This document shows positions 16,896 to 26,663 of a stretch of DNA of 64,000 bases, piece by piece (the first letter of the stretch is position 1; each line of letters opens with the position of its first letter). A program made the translations under genes and the position numbers. Source of the stretch: Erwinia tracheiphila (GTDB taxonomy: Bacteria > Pseudomonadota > Gammaproteobacteria > Enterobacterales > Enterobacteriaceae); contig NZ_CP089932.1 of assembly GCF_021365465.1 (NCBI RefSeq), forward strand, positions 4,526,001 through 4,590,000, given 5' to 3'. The notes beneath the pieces are model-generated. The model did no database searches, had not been told where the DNA came from, and saw only the letters and a list, made by a program, of their open reading frames with translations.

Positions 16896-18380
16896 TTACA
16901 GAATGTTTGTTGAAGTCATATCGATGCTCTGGATTAACTGTCCATCGACGTAATAGAAGATAACCCCTTTGAGGCTTCGCTCAATTCTTGCTGTCCCTGT
17001 CTGCGTGGGGATGTACAGATACCAGCCTTCTGTATAAAGAGTGTTTGATATGTCTGAACCCACCGCATCATTAACAATGTTGATTTGCGACTGATCCAGT
17101 GTGACGCCTGTACGAATGGCACCGAAAGTTTTAGCACTGGCCGCCACATCAATAACGGCAGCAGAAACAGAGGCGTAACCAGTTGGGTTGAACGCATAAG
17201 ATGCGTTTTGTGTAAAGAGACTGGCGAATGCAGAAACGAGATTAGCGTTAATCCACACCTGACTGATAAAGCTGTCCAGCCACAGGTATTTTCCACTGAT
17301 TGAGCCATCAGAAACGTACTGAGCCAGCGTCTTATTCTGGCCGTAATAGCCGTAAAAGTTATATCCGTTAGACTCAAGCGCTGCGGCAGTTGAGTTGTCA
17401 GTAACATTAGGTGCAAGGCCGGAAAATGCACGGAATTTATATGACACACGTCCATTGGTGCGACTGAAGTTCAGTGATGCTGAATATGCCAGCGCCAGCA
17501 CTGCATACAGGTAAGTGCCATATACCGCAAACACGTTCTCATAACCATTGGTCACCACAACGCTCTGCTGGAATGTCGCATCGTTATTAGCCACCGTGCC
17601 AGCATCTGAGGGGTCGTGATATGCGTACCCATATCGGTTGCTGGATGCGCTTACCCAGGCACACAGTTCTTCTTTCTGATCGTCGTCCAGTTCAACCAGG
17701 GAAGATGTCAGAACCCAATCCTGATTCTGATTAATAATGGATTCCATTGTATCGGTAATGCTGGTTGCCGCCGCACCCGGTGAAATCGTAGCAGCAGTGG
17801 CCGATGTTAATTTCAGGGCAGTGGCAGCAGTTCCTTCCTGCGCCAGAGAAACTTCGCTGTCAGCACCAGTAGTCGCAGAACGAATAATGAACCGACTCTG
17901 AACAGGTAACCAGTCAACTGTAACGCCGCTTCCAAAAGCGGCGGCAATAGCGGTTGCCGCATCGGTGAAGCTGGTAACAGAGGCAAGGTTTATTGATGTG
18001 CTGGTTACAGCAGCACCATCAACAGTTAATGTAATGGTCCCCGTAATGCCTTTTAGAGCAGCAATTTTAACGCCTTTAAAGCTTCCTGACATGAGCCAGC
18101 CGGAGACCGCCTCAAGAGCCAATCTCCCAAATAATACAGCCCCGGGGCGAACGGTGGAATTATCGTACCCTGACATATAAAGCGAGGCTGCAAGGTACTC
18201 TTTGCTGGTTGTGCCAAAAGCCAGGCCAACATCAGAAGCGCTGGTGTACTCCGCGACTTTGCCAACAGGAAGCAGTTCGTTATCTGACAAAAGAAGCCCG
18301 TAAACATCCAGTGCTGTTCCAGCAGCGCTTACGGTGGAAGGCGTGATTTTAAAATCACGCGATAATGGAATTTTGCTCAT
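16896..18380 (-). CDS. contractile tail sheath (DUF3383)
   Basis: A 494-residue sheath protein of the DUF3383 family. The N-terminus (SKIPLSRDFKITPSTVSAAG), the variable inserted domain near 110-205 rich in T/A/S, and the C-terminal FYYVDGQLIQSIDMTSTNIL match the family's layout. Its presence shows that the phage has a contractile tail although the early region is lambda-like. It overlaps the preceding neck gene by 4 bases. Confidence 0.92.
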   Translation of the reverse strand: MSKIPLSRDFKITPSTVSAAGTALDVYGLLLSDNELLPVGKVAEYTSASDVGLAFGTTSKEYLAASLYMSGYDNSTVRPGAVLFGRLALEAVSGWLMSGSFKGVKIAALKGITGTITLTVDGAAVTSTSINLASVTSFTDAATAIAAAFGSGVTVDWLPVQSRFIIRSATTGADSEVSLAQEGTAATALKLTSATAATISPGAAATSITDTMESIINQNQDWVLTSSLVELDDDQKEELCAWVSASSNRYGYAYHDPSDAGTVANNDATFQQSVVVTNGYENVFAVYGTYLYAVLALAYSASLNFSRTNGRVSYKFRAFSGLAPNVTDNSTAAALESNGYNFYGYYGQNKTLAQYVSDGSISGKYLWLDSFISQVWINANLVSAFASLFTQNASYAFNPTGYASVSAAVIDVAASAKTFGAIRTGVTLDQSQINIVNDAVGSDISNTLYTEGWYLYIPTQTGTARIERSLKGVIFYYVDGQLIQSIDMTSTNIL

Positions 18381-18895
18381 AAAGTCGCCTTATCAGCCTG
18401 GTTAATAGTGATTTGAGCCTTGTCGAAGAAGTCCTGCTGGACGTCTATCGTGATATGAACCTGCAAATACAGTGTGAGCATATAGCGCTCCTGCCACTGA
18501 TTTTCGGCGTTGATCATGGGTGCCTGTATGGCCTCCGTGCTGTACAGCGGTGCCACGCGAGCGTCGATGGCCTTAATTGCATCATAGGCATATCCGGTTC
18601 GGAATAATGTTTCCAGTGCAATAGCTCTGTCACCAGCACCATCACCATAAATATCAACCTGTATTTCTGCCTGACGAACCTCAGTGAACCCAATGGAACT
18701 TGTGGACTGCACCCCGGTGTCTTTATTTTTCTCCCGACTGGTTGACAGCCTCCTGAACCGTAACGGCGTCAGGATGTTGAACTCACCTTTATCCATTGGC
18801 ACTCTGTTGGCCTGTGCCTGTTCACACTTTCCAATGTGTGGTTCTGCGAAATCGGCCAGCACGTCAATCACGTCATCGATGGTCATATCGTTCAT
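18377..18895 (-). CDS. neck/tail terminator protein
   Basis: A 172-residue protein of the phage neck terminator (LIC_12616-like) type, which caps the tail and docks it to the head. Typical pieces are TIDDVIDVLADFAEPHIGKC, GFTEVRQAEIQVDIYGDGAG and ALETLFRTGYAYDAIKAI. The ATG at 18895 is chosen over an in-frame one at 18940 because it overlaps the upstream stop as ATGA, in a fully coupled gene string. Confidence 0.75.
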   Translation of the reverse strand: MNDMTIDDVIDVLADFAEPHIGKCEQAQANRVPMDKGEFNILTPLRFRRLSTSREKNKDTGVQSTSSIGFTEVRQAEIQVDIYGDGAGDRAIALETLFRTGYAYDAIKAIDARVAPLYSTEAIQAPMINAENQWQERYMLTLYLQVHITIDVQQDFFDKAQITINQADKATL

Positions 18896-19269
18896 GTTGT
18901 CACCTGCAACTGCACCAGCAGACGACACCAGTCCGGCCACAGCTCCAGCGGCTCAATGACCAGCCAGGTTTCAGTGCCGATGATGAACAGGTCTCCACCC
19001 AGCACCTTCTCGCGATTCGTACCGTAAAAGTTGCCATCAACATGAATCGATTTGCACAGGCCTTGCAGGTTCATTCCATCTACATGCTGAAGGTCGCCAC
19101 GGGATAGCGGCTGAAGCTGAATTGATATAGTCTGGGGTGGAAGGTACTTAGGAACCTTCTTTCGCCCCTCGCCCAATTCAAAGCCATCTGACACAAGCAC
19201 CTCTGCATCCACAGAGGGGTTTACGCGACCAATGGCAGATTTAGCTATTTTGTGAAGATTCAATTTCAC
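18892..19269 (-). CDS. phage collar/head closure protein
   Basis: A 125-residue protein. It begins MKLNLHKIAKSAIGRVNPSV and has LSRGDLQHVDGMNLQGLCKS and WLVIEPLELWPDWCRLLV, the pattern of proteins annotated as phage collar proteins in myoviruses of this type. It probably joins the connector to the tail. It overlaps the gene upstream by 29 bases and the one downstream by 4. Confidence 0.68.
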   Translation of the reverse strand: MKLNLHKIAKSAIGRVNPSVDAEVLVSDGFELGEGRKKVPKYLPPQTISIQLQPLSRGDLQHVDGMNLQGLCKSIHVDGNFYGTNREKVLGGDLFIIGTETWLVIEPLELWPDWCRLLVQLQVTT

Positions 19270-19711
19270 CTACCTCGTAATTGACATCTCCGATCATGAC
19301 TCGCGTATCAACCAGAGGTTTATCTGATTTATTCGGCATGACTTTTCTGGAGCGGCGAATATGTAACGTTGTCGCAGACAATTTTGGCTCCATCAGTGAT
19401 GCAATTGACTGCTTAACGTCTCCCTGAATTTGAGCGCCGACTACTTCAAGAACGTTATTAACTGGCAAGCCTGCACGTATACCTCGCCCCACCGCATCAG
19501 CCCACTCTGTTGAGTGCTCACTGATAGCATTGCGAAAGAATGGGCGTGGAAGTTGATTGTTGCCGGGGTTGCCGTATTCGTTAATTGCAGCCACCATCGC
19601 CACACTGGTTCCATCAGGGTAAGTTGCCTTGTCTATAAAGCCGACCTTAACCTGCTTCGAGTCCAGCCCCTTCGCCACCCCGTTAAGGAAATCGGCTATC
19701 TTCCCTGCCAT
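19241..19711 (-). CDS. HK97 gp10-like neck protein
   Basis: A 156-residue protein with the central pattern AMVAAINEYGNPGNNQLPRP followed by FFRNAISEH, as found in HK97 gp10-like / tail completion proteins. These act at the head-tail joint. It stands in a block of four small connector genes between capsid and sheath. The last residues are encoded in the overlap with the collar gene. Confidence 0.7.
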   Translation of the reverse strand: MAGKIADFLNGVAKGLDSKQVKVGFIDKATYPDGTSVAMVAAINEYGNPGNNQLPRPFFRNAISEHSTEWADAVGRGIRAGLPVNNVLEVVGAQIQGDVKQSIASLMEPKLSATTLHIRRSRKVMPNKSDKPLVDTRVMIGDVNYEVGEIESSQNS

Positions 19712-19713
19712 AT

Positions 19714-20109
19714 TCAGCTCCCCGGATAGTAGTTAGCCATGCGGTAAACTTTCGTCGCCTGCCAGAAACTCATTCCGTAAGGGCTTTGGGTATACCAGGA
19801 ATACCTGAATTCCGTCGAGCCAATGTCCGCCGAAACGGACACACTCCCCTCTGACGCCGATGAAATGCGCCCGACCATTCCTGAACCACCGTTTTTCTGA
19901 GCGTCCCCATATTTCACATAAGCAAGATGCGCCATTAGCAGGTAGAGCAGTCGCTCCCGCTTCACGGCGTCGTCAACAAGTGAAAAGTCGGTGTTGTCCA
20001 GATAGTCCGTGGACTGGTCGAACAGGAATGGAAGGAGAGCGTCGGTGACGTTAGAAAATTCAGGGTACATGGCGCGGAAAATGGTGGTATTCAGATTCAC
20101 AACGGCCAT
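19714..20109 (-). CDS. head-tail adaptor, DUF4054
   Basis: A 131-residue protein of the DUF4054 type: NTTIFRAMYPEFSNVTDALL at the N-terminus, LLYLLMAHLAYVKYGD in the middle and SYWYTQ..YG..FWQATKV-like residues near the end. It corresponds to the gp6/adaptor proteins that sit under the portal. Two bases separate it from the next gene. Confidence 0.78.
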   Translation of the reverse strand: MAVVNLNTTIFRAMYPEFSNVTDALLPFLFDQSTDYLDNTDFSLVDDAVKRERLLYLLMAHLAYVKYGDAQKNGGSGMVGRISSASEGSVSVSADIGSTEFRYSWYTQSPYGMSFWQATKVYRMANYYPGS

Positions 20110-20436
20110 TTATCCCCCTTTGTCTTCCTTGACGTTCGCCGACTCTTTTGACGCCTGTTCAAGACCGGTTTTTACGTTCTCCCGCTCAAGACTGGCATCG
20201 GCCAGGGATTTTTCGTCTGACACGGCGAACACAATGCCATTTTTGATAAACTTCGAGTCTGCATGGTTTTTCTCGAATGCCTCCCACGCATCAGCAGGGA
20301 CATCTTTTGTCATGCCGAAACCGTTAACCAGCGCAGAGGAATTTGCGCCCGCCAGGGTAATGACTTTATCATCGTGACGGAATGAAAGTCCGTTAGGCAG
20401 CTTACAGCCAATCACATACGTTGAGTTCTTAGCCAT
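20110..20436 (-). CDS. small head protein of unknown function
   Basis: A 108-residue protein placed between capsid and adaptor. The N-terminus (KNSTYVIGCKLPNGLSFRHD) is beta-like, and the C-terminus is a charged helix with several E/K pairs. GGGAG precedes the ATG at 20436, which is preferred to an upstream in-frame start inside the capsid gene. I do not recognise a family; a minor head or decoration role is suggested only by position. Confidence 0.6.
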   Translation of the reverse strand: MAKNSTYVIGCKLPNGLSFRHDDKVITLAGANSSALVNGFGMTKDVPADAWEAFEKNHADSKFIKNGIVFAVSDEKSLADASLERENVKTGLEQASKESANVKEDKGG

Positions 20437-20438
20437 TT

Positions 20439-21464
20439 CTACACTCCCAGCATTTGAGCAAACAGGGTTGGCATGGTGATAACCGCGCCGTAAGTAGTGC
20501 CGGAGTGCTTTTGCTTCCAACTTGAAGTCATTGTGATAACGGGATGCGCACGGAGCTTTTCACTGAATGCGCAATATCCGGCATCCTGGCCCTGGGCGGT
20601 CTCAACAAACATTTGTACCAGCTCGCCAGCATCAGTGTCGTACTGAGGCGCTACCTCAACGCGAAGATTAGGGAAGGTGTCTTTAACCATCTTCTCGACG
20701 GTATTACCGAACACCTCGTTAGCGCGTTTGAACCATACGGATGCTTTGGGGCTCATTGCAAGCACCAGAGGTGAGGCCATATCAATACCATCGCCTACTG
20801 CGCCATTATTTCTTTCAACCAGGTCAGCATAAAGAGACAGAATATCGTTATAAATATCCACTACCTGCTTGGCAGACCACAGGGTCGCACCGCTTACAGT
20901 TGCGGGGGTGATTGGGGCCGGGAGATCCGGGTCATTGAGAATGCCGAAGTTCATCAACCCCGATACGCCGTAGAAGTAAAACTGATTCTGGGCCTGATTA
21001 AGGGTCCATGCGGCTGCACGTTGCTTTTCGGCAACATAAGGCAGCATCGCAAGACCGTAACGCTCTTGCTCAAGCTCTCCGTACGTCACCATAGTCTGGT
21101 AGCGATATACCTGACGATTTTCCCAGTGAGATGTCACCTGGTTAGCACCCTGGTCGCTGTAGTCGTCATACGCGACCACATCGCCGGATTGCTCAATGCG
21201 CTGGATCATCAGGGTGTCCTGCGCCCATGAGCCTTTTTTCTTCTCGCCGAGAATGTCTGTAGCCTTCTGCTTTGCGAAAATGGTCCGTACAATTTCAGGA
21301 TCAATAAATGTTGAGACAACCGCAGGAATGCCGCCGTTAGCTGGCATAGTGGGCTGAATATCAGCATCCATTGCAAATTTAGTTACAGACGGGGGCAGGT
21401 AAATGCCGCGCGATTCAGCTTCCGCCTTGAAAGCTGAAAAATCAGCCTGGGTCAGTTGTGGCAT
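20439..21464 (-). CDS. major capsid protein (DUF2184-like)
   Basis: A 341-residue protein placed after the protease/scaffold and cement genes. SRGIYLPPSVTKFAMDADI, GVSGLMNFGILNDPDLPAPI and PNLRVEVAPQYDTDAGELVQ match the DUF2184-type major capsid proteins of HK97 fold. The start at 21464 overlaps the cement stop as TAATG. It would form the shell with the cement protein. Confidence 0.85.
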   Translation of the reverse strand: MPQLTQADFSAFKAEAESRGIYLPPSVTKFAMDADIQPTMPANGGIPAVVSTFIDPEIVRTIFAKQKATDILGEKKKGSWAQDTLMIQRIEQSGDVVAYDDYSDQGANQVTSHWENRQVYRYQTMVTYGELEQERYGLAMLPYVAEKQRAAAWTLNQAQNQFYFYGVSGLMNFGILNDPDLPAPITPATVSGATLWSAKQVVDIYNDILSLYADLVERNNGAVGDGIDMASPLVLAMSPKASVWFKRANEVFGNTVEKMVKDTFPNLRVEVAPQYDTDAGELVQMFVETAQGQDAGYCAFSEKLRAHPVITMTSSWKQKHSGTTYGAVITMPTLFAQMLGV

Positions 21465-21952
21465 TATGCTTTGCTCCATGTAGAAATAATCAATAAGTCG
21501 CCGATAGCGGCAGGGCTTGCCACATACCAGTCAGTTTCGACAGCGCCATCAATCGTTGCGCCAGCCGCGCCAGTTGCCAGCAAACCAGTCGCTAACACTG
21601 CGAACACTTTTTGCCCGACTGTTGCCACAGTTGTTGCCAGCGCCCAGAAATCACCACCTACTACCGGGGATGCCTCCCGGTATGCAGGGATGGTCATGCT
21701 GTTTGCCTGCAAATATCCGATTGTGGCGTTTGCATTGTTATAGATAAATCCAACTGGCGAACCCGTTCCGGTGTTGTCGAGTAATTTGGGATTGGTTGAA
21801 TTGCGCCATGCAAAGCGAGTCATAATCAGTCCATTAGCACCCGCCTGAAATGCCCCAGGACCTCCAGCAGCGGCGATAATTGGCGAGTTTGAGGCAGGAG
21901 CACCAGCCTGACCAACGCCGGAATAGAGTTTTACGTTCTTTTGAAAAGACAT
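21464..21952 (-). CDS. structural cement (Gp24-like) protein
   Basis: A 162-residue protein with the low-complexity, A/G/T-rich beta pattern of Gp24-like capsid cement proteins (PSPVVGGDFWALATTVATVG-like; ETDWYVASPAAIGDLLIIST). It starts one base after the stop of the protease/scaffold gene and is coupled to the capsid gene. It should bind the outside of the capsid after expansion. Confidence 0.75.
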   Translation of the reverse strand: MSFQKNVKLYSGVGQAGAPASNSPIIAAAGGPGAFQAGANGLIMTRFAWRNSTNPKLLDNTGTGSPVGFIYNNANATIGYLQANSMTIPAYREASPVVGGDFWALATTVATVGQKVFAVLATGLLATGAAGATIDGAVETDWYVASPAAIGDLLIISTWSKA

Positions 21953-21953
21953 A

Positions 21954-23063
21954 TTATTTACCCTCGAAGAATGCTTTTACGGCGGTACGTGAGGTGTGAG
22001 TGATAGGGTTTGAGTCATTTGCCATTGCAGGGCGAGAGTAAGCCTTGAACACTGACTGTAACGCCGCTGCTGGCAACGTTGCATGTTCAGTGCAGCCCAT
22101 CTGTTTCAATGCAGTGCGATAAACATCGTCAGCGCTGTCACAAGCCAAATCCCCCACCACAGGGCGGACGTCACGCTCGGCCTGACGCAAAGCAATATGA
22201 CGCGCCTCTACGCGCTGAACTTCACGGCGGATAGCTTCATCCATCGCCAGCTTGTCGTCTTTTTTGTTTTCAGGCTTATCATCTTCATCATCAGCCGTTT
22301 TAGGCTTTTTATCTTTTTCGTCGTCATCTTCATCTTTGGCGACTTTGTCTTTTTCATCCTCAGAATCCTTTGCTACTTTCACGTCTTTTTGATCATCATC
22401 TTTGATAATTTCTTCGACTTTCTTTTCCATCTCTTCAGGGTTGGCATCGTTAGCCAGATGAGGCTTGAAGAGCGCCATAAGCTTCTGAATTTTTGACATC
22501 AGTTTGAGTCCTGTTGGTAGTGAGTCATAAACAAATACATCCGGGCCAGCCCGGCCACTTGGCACAATTGCCACATGGTTACAAACGATGTCACGCATGA
22601 CGCCATCGTATGCTTCGCCCTCAAACACTCCCGGCGTCATATCCAGCCGATAGCGATAAGAAGATGAGATTTCACGCTGTTGCTTGTTTTCCACGCCGAT
22701 GATCGAATTAGCGTCCCAGATAACCAGCGAGTTTTTCAGGTAGCCACCTTCGAATATGGCATTGCTGCCAGTCGCACCAATGATGGAGTCCTTTGGTGGA
22801 TTGATAATGGAGACGGCAATGTGAGTGTTCAGAAGCGGCTTGTTATTAAATGTGTCTACTGCGCTCTCCAGCTCACCTGGATCACGCAATAACCGGTATG
22901 CCTTATCAGGCTCGAGTCCTAAATCTTCCCAGTTGGGGATTTCTTTTCCGTGATAGACACAAACATTTGCTTTGCTGATTGGGGTCAACTCAACATGAAG
23001 CATCCCGTCAACGTCATAGCGGCGAACGCTCGCCTTATCGAAGGCAAACTTCACATCTTTCAT
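21954..23063 (-). CDS. prohead protease fused to scaffold (DUF2213)
   Basis: A 369-residue protein. Residues 1-185 match the DUF2213 protease domain (TPISKANVCVYHGKEIPNWE; CNHVAIVPSGRAGPDVFVYD). Residues about 220-285 are almost entirely K, D and E, and a helical segment follows (EAIRREVQRVEARHIALRQA), as in scaffold proteins. The fusion would make it both core scaffold and the enzyme that clears it. The ATG at 23063 is preferred because AGGA lies 6 bases before it. Confidence 0.83.
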   Translation of the reverse strand: MKDVKFAFDKASVRRYDVDGMLHVELTPISKANVCVYHGKEIPNWEDLGLEPDKAYRLLRDPGELESAVDTFNNKPLLNTHIAVSIINPPKDSIIGATGSNAIFEGGYLKNSLVIWDANSIIGVENKQQREISSSYRYRLDMTPGVFEGEAYDGVMRDIVCNHVAIVPSGRAGPDVFVYDSLPTGLKLMSKIQKLMALFKPHLANDANPEEMEKKVEEIIKDDDQKDVKVAKDSEDEKDKVAKDEDDDEKDKKPKTADDEDDKPENKKDDKLAMDEAIRREVQRVEARHIALRQAERDVRPVVGDLACDSADDVYRTALKQMGCTEHATLPAAALQSVFKAYSRPAMANDSNPITHTSRTAVKAFFEGK

Positions 23064-23087
23064 GTGCATTCCTGTTTTTCTGGCAAT

Positions 23088-23112
23088 AAAAAAGGCCACC
23101 AAAGTGACCTTG
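23088..23112 (-). terminator. intrinsic terminator between MuF-like and protease genes
   Basis: On the minus strand AAGGTCAC-TTTG-GTGGCCTT is followed by a T-run. It lies inside the late operon, between the packaging/portal genes and the capsid genes, so it would reduce capsid expression unless Q modifies the polymerase. Confidence 0.75.
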
Positions 23113-23127
23113 TTTTTATCTATTTAT

Positions 23128-23919
23128 TTAGAAAGGCAAAACAGGCTTCCAGGTACACCCGCAACCAGGCTCATCACCCGGTAATACGTACTGCCCTTTA
23201 TCGCCAATTGGTAACCCTTTTTTTAGATCGAACTCCTGCCCATTGGCGTGAACATGCTTTACCCTGGGTTCATTGCCACCACCGCTGTGAATCCATATGC
23301 CGCGCTTGATGCCTGCGGCCTGCTGTCTTGCGTTGGACAAGGCGCTTGTAGCTTTCCTCACCTGGTCACGCGCAATAAACTCAGCACGACGCCTGGTGAC
23401 ACCATGTCGCTTACCAAAGCTGACTTCTATCTCATCTGCCAATAACTTGCGATCACCACCCTTCGCCACTGCACGAAACACCATCGACTCCACGTCAGTG
23501 AAATATTTCTCGGGAATTGAGCGTATTAACGACACATTCTCAGCAATGATAGCCTCACGTTTTTCAAGCATGGCGTCAGTCCACTGCATGTTGATGGTCA
23601 TGGCGTCTTTGCGGGCGGAGGCTAGTAGCGAACGATCAACGGCTTCACCTGTTTTATTGGTGATGATTTCAGCTGTAGGCGTGGCTTTCGTTATGAAGCG
23701 ATCAATCCATTTCCTTGACAGGGAACGCAACGCGCCACGCAATAACTGAACAGGGTTGGCATCCATAGCCAGCGGATTATCCTCAAAGATGGGAATGATG
23801 TGTTTTTTTACATCATCGTTCATTTCCCGGATTATCGCCAGCAGCTCACTCCGATACCAGATAATGTTCCCGGCGTTATAATTCACCGCCCTCAGACTCT
23901 TTAATCTCTTCCTGCTCAT
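23128..23919 (-). CDS. MuF-like head morphogenesis protein
   Basis: A 263-residue minor head protein. The C-terminal half (AEFIARDQVRKATSALSNAR; GIKRGIWIHSGGGNEPR; HVHANGQEFDLKKGLPIGDK; PGCGCTWKPVLPF) is the phage Mu gpF-like domain, with its usual cysteine-containing end. It overlaps the portal gene by 44 bases. Members of this family bind the portal and may be ejected with DNA. Confidence 0.88.
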   Translation of the reverse strand: MSRKRLKSLRAVNYNAGNIIWYRSELLAIIREMNDDVKKHIIPIFEDNPLAMDANPVQLLRGALRSLSRKWIDRFITKATPTAEIITNKTGEAVDRSLLASARKDAMTINMQWTDAMLEKREAIIAENVSLIRSIPEKYFTDVESMVFRAVAKGGDRKLLADEIEVSFGKRHGVTRRRAEFIARDQVRKATSALSNARQQAAGIKRGIWIHSGGGNEPRVKHVHANGQEFDLKKGLPIGDKGQYVLPGDEPGCGCTWKPVLPF

Positions 23920-25297
23920 AATCGCCACTCAGATTTTCAAATCCAGCACCATCAATGCTTTTCAGTGCATCGCGAGCCTCTTCAGAGCTGATTAACATGC
24001 TGTCAGCAGCAATAGCTACAGTCTCAACACGGGTTTTATTCGTACTCGCTCTCTCGTCATCGCTCACTTCATCAAGCGGCCTGAACTCAAAGTAGATGTC
24101 CGGTTTTATCTCACCAAACTCTGAGAGCTGGATAATTTTGAAGATAATTTCAATTGCCCGGCGGTAATCAAGCTCCTGAGAACCTGATATTGTTTCATGC
24201 CATGTCTCAATCTCAGCATCACCACTGGCATTAAGCCCGGCAGGGGCATTGCCAAACATTTTAAGATTCGTGGTTCTTGATGGGATACAAAGCTGTTCCT
24301 GATAATTGGAAAGCAGATTTGAAAGTTCGCTCAGGGATGTCTGCATGTGTAGTAAATCTTCCCCAACATCCAGCGCCCATATGCCCTGATTATCCTGATA
24401 CTGAGTAAACAGCTTTATGCGCTTGTCAAAAGCGCCAGGCTCTTGCAATCGAGCGTCCATGTCTGTTTTTAGCGCACGCATACGAAGTGATTTTATCACT
24501 TTGATTATGTTCTTTTTGGCGTCACGCCAGTCAATAACATAATCTTCCATTAACTGGGTCAACGACAGTCCGCCAAAGTTGTATGACGGTTTAAGAATGT
24601 CGGGAACAGGGCGGCTTACAATGTCTATGAATCGGGACTCATGCACCGTATCACCCATTACAAACCATGCCTGGGGCTTATAGAAGTCGGCCCTGAGTGG
24701 CTTGTTAGTGTTATACATGGCCGGATAAACCCAATTGGGGTCAACGCAACGGAAGCCTTTTAGCGACCCTTGAGCTATTTTTCGCGGGTCCAGAAACAGA
24801 GGCTTTTCGTTTTCAATCTCATCAGCACCCACGTCGATAAAAATGTGCGCAACGCCATACTCAGAATCTTGCCTGACAGCCTGGTGAATGAGCCGTTTTA
24901 CATCATATTTGGTGAGGGCCAAGTCCATTAGCTCAATGTCCGGGTCGCCCTCTTTAGTGCTTTTCACCTCAATCCAGTTACGCGTCATCTCATCAGCCAT
25001 GATGGTGTGCATGTTTGCATACTCAACCTGCTGGGACATTGCAGCTAGGATGGGGTAGCCCCGAAACCCTGAATACTCATTGCCGATTGACATACCGTTA
25101 AGCACATCGTAAGGCGTGGCATCCATCGCCATCGCCACTTCTTTTTTTCCTTCTGGTATCACCCCGGGCAGCGGCTCGTAGCGCCTGAATTCGGCATATA
25201 GCTTTTCATCATTCGCTACAGAAGCGCTATCAATGTGCGCTTGAGTGATTTTTGCCACTTCCCGGCGAGGTGCCTGTGCGGCTTTACGTCTTGTCAT
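23876..25297 (-). CDS. portal protein (DUF1073)
   Basis: A 473-residue portal of the DUF1073 family. The pattern [51 protein letters not shown] and [20 protein letters not shown] is characteristic. It forms the ring through which DNA enters the head. Some databases label the N-terminal domain of this family after Acb1, an anti-CBASS protein; the gene order here makes portal the right reading. It overlaps terL by 4 bases. Confidence 0.88.
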   Translation of the reverse strand: MTRRKAAQAPRREVAKITQAHIDSASVANDEKLYAEFRRYEPLPGVIPEGKKEVAMAMDATPYDVLNGMSIGNEYSGFRGYPILAAMSQQVEYANMHTIMADEMTRNWIEVKSTKEGDPDIELMDLALTKYDVKRLIHQAVRQDSEYGVAHIFIDVGADEIENEKPLFLDPRKIAQGSLKGFRCVDPNWVYPAMYNTNKPLRADFYKPQAWFVMGDTVHESRFIDIVSRPVPDILKPSYNFGGLSLTQLMEDYVIDWRDAKKNIIKVIKSLRMRALKTDMDARLQEPGAFDKRIKLFTQYQDNQGIWALDVGEDLLHMQTSLSELSNLLSNYQEQLCIPSRTTNLKMFGNAPAGLNASGDAEIETWHETISGSQELDYRRAIEIIFKIIQLSEFGEIKPDIYFEFRPLDEVSDDERASTNKTRVETVAIAADSMLISSEEARDALKSIDGAGFENLSGDYEQEEIKESEGGEL

Positions 25298-26663
25298 TGA
25301 AGTATCTCGTCAGGAATATGGAATGGTTTGTGAACCGGTGCAAAGGCCATAATCAGTGAGTCGGCCATATTCGGCGAGGGTATGCCGCGCTTCTTCATGT
25401 CCTTTTTGCTCTCAACCTTAACTCGCCCGTTATTGTCGTAATCGACCCATGGGCGTGACAGTTCAGCCTTAAGGTATTCAAGCTGTTTAATGTCAGAGGA
25501 AAGGCTGATTAGCTGATCGTCGGTGAACTGTTTTACAAACTCGGTGTCTTTTGGGTTCGCCTCAAGGTGCTTAATGACGCGCCAGGTGTTGTAGAACCGG
25601 TCACGCACACCCCACCAGGCTTGAGCCTTGATGTTTGAGAACATGTCTTTGTTGGTCTTGCCGTCTGCGTATTTCGCATCAGGCTTAAACACTGACTCGC
25701 CGGCATTGAATCCGGTGGCAGGAATGCGACACACACGCTTCAGGTGAGCTTTAACACCCGCGCCTACACCGATAGAGTCGTAGACAATCTCACCAGCCCT
25801 AACCTCTTCTGCGTAGTTTTTAACGCGGTCAGCGGAAGTGATGACATCACCCTTATTCCACTGATTGCAGTCAAGCACGACAGAGCCGTGTGCCAGCGTG
25901 GTGGCATTACTGTCCTCACCTTCATCGGCAACGTCGAAGCCTACGCGCTTACGACCAGTTGGCTTAAAGCCGATTTTCAGGTGAGCATCAATTGCCGCAG
26001 CAATCCATGATGGTTTGATGATTGCCATGTCACTATCAGCGACTGGCTCGCCCTCCCATATGTGCAGATAAAGGTCATAATCCTTACGCTTGCACTCTTC
26101 CATCTCCAGGCGAAGAACGTCCGGGAACCATGGGTTCTCGCTGTAGTTGACCGTCAGCAGGCAGATATCATCAGGGGGCGCGATTACGAAGCGCTGGTGC
26201 GTGTCGTCGAGAATATTCTTCGGGTTGTAACTGACCCAAATTTCAGATCCGGGCTTACGAATTGTAGGTATCAGGATATCCCAGGATTCTTTGGTTACCG
26301 CCTCAGCCTCTTCCATCCAGCAGATGTCGATGCCTTCCAGCGATTTAATCTTGGTAGGGTTGTTCTTGATGCCGTAGAACATGAACTCGCTACCGGTAAT
26401 CAGGTGCCGAATGCTGGCGCGTTGCACCTCAAACTCTGCCTGATACCCTTCGCGATTAATGGTGTCGTCCAGCAGGCGTATAACTGAGTCACTGATACTG
26501 TTTTGTAGCTCGCGGGCACAGAGAAAGCGATAAGCGCCCCGCCTGGCTATCTCAACCAGTAACCGGGCAATCGTCCAGCTCTTCCCTGACCCGCGACCAC
26601 CTTTGCGACTTTGTAACGCGCAGGCTTAACGAATGGCTTAAATATCGGGTTAATTGCCGTCAT
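25294..26663 (-). pseudogene. terminase large subunit, frameshifted at Walker A
   Basis: A 456-codon terL with one frameshift. The N-terminus from the ATG at 26663 reads [20 protein letters not shown], then a base is missing at 26602-26604 (GCAAAGGT instead of the expected GCAAAAGGT). One inserted base would restore [20 protein letters not shown], a perfect Walker A. The rest is open: a Walker B-like ICWMEEAEA, and nuclease aspartates in [20 protein letters not shown] and [11 protein letters not shown]. As it stands the longest intact piece starts at 26427 and lacks the ATPase P-loop. A sequencing error in the A-run is the main alternative. Confidence 0.85.

Noticed and set aside
23876..25297. 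Anti-CBASS function for the DUF1073 protein
   Set aside because: The family name in some databases suggests this, but position between terminase and MuF and the length of 473 residues are those of a portal.
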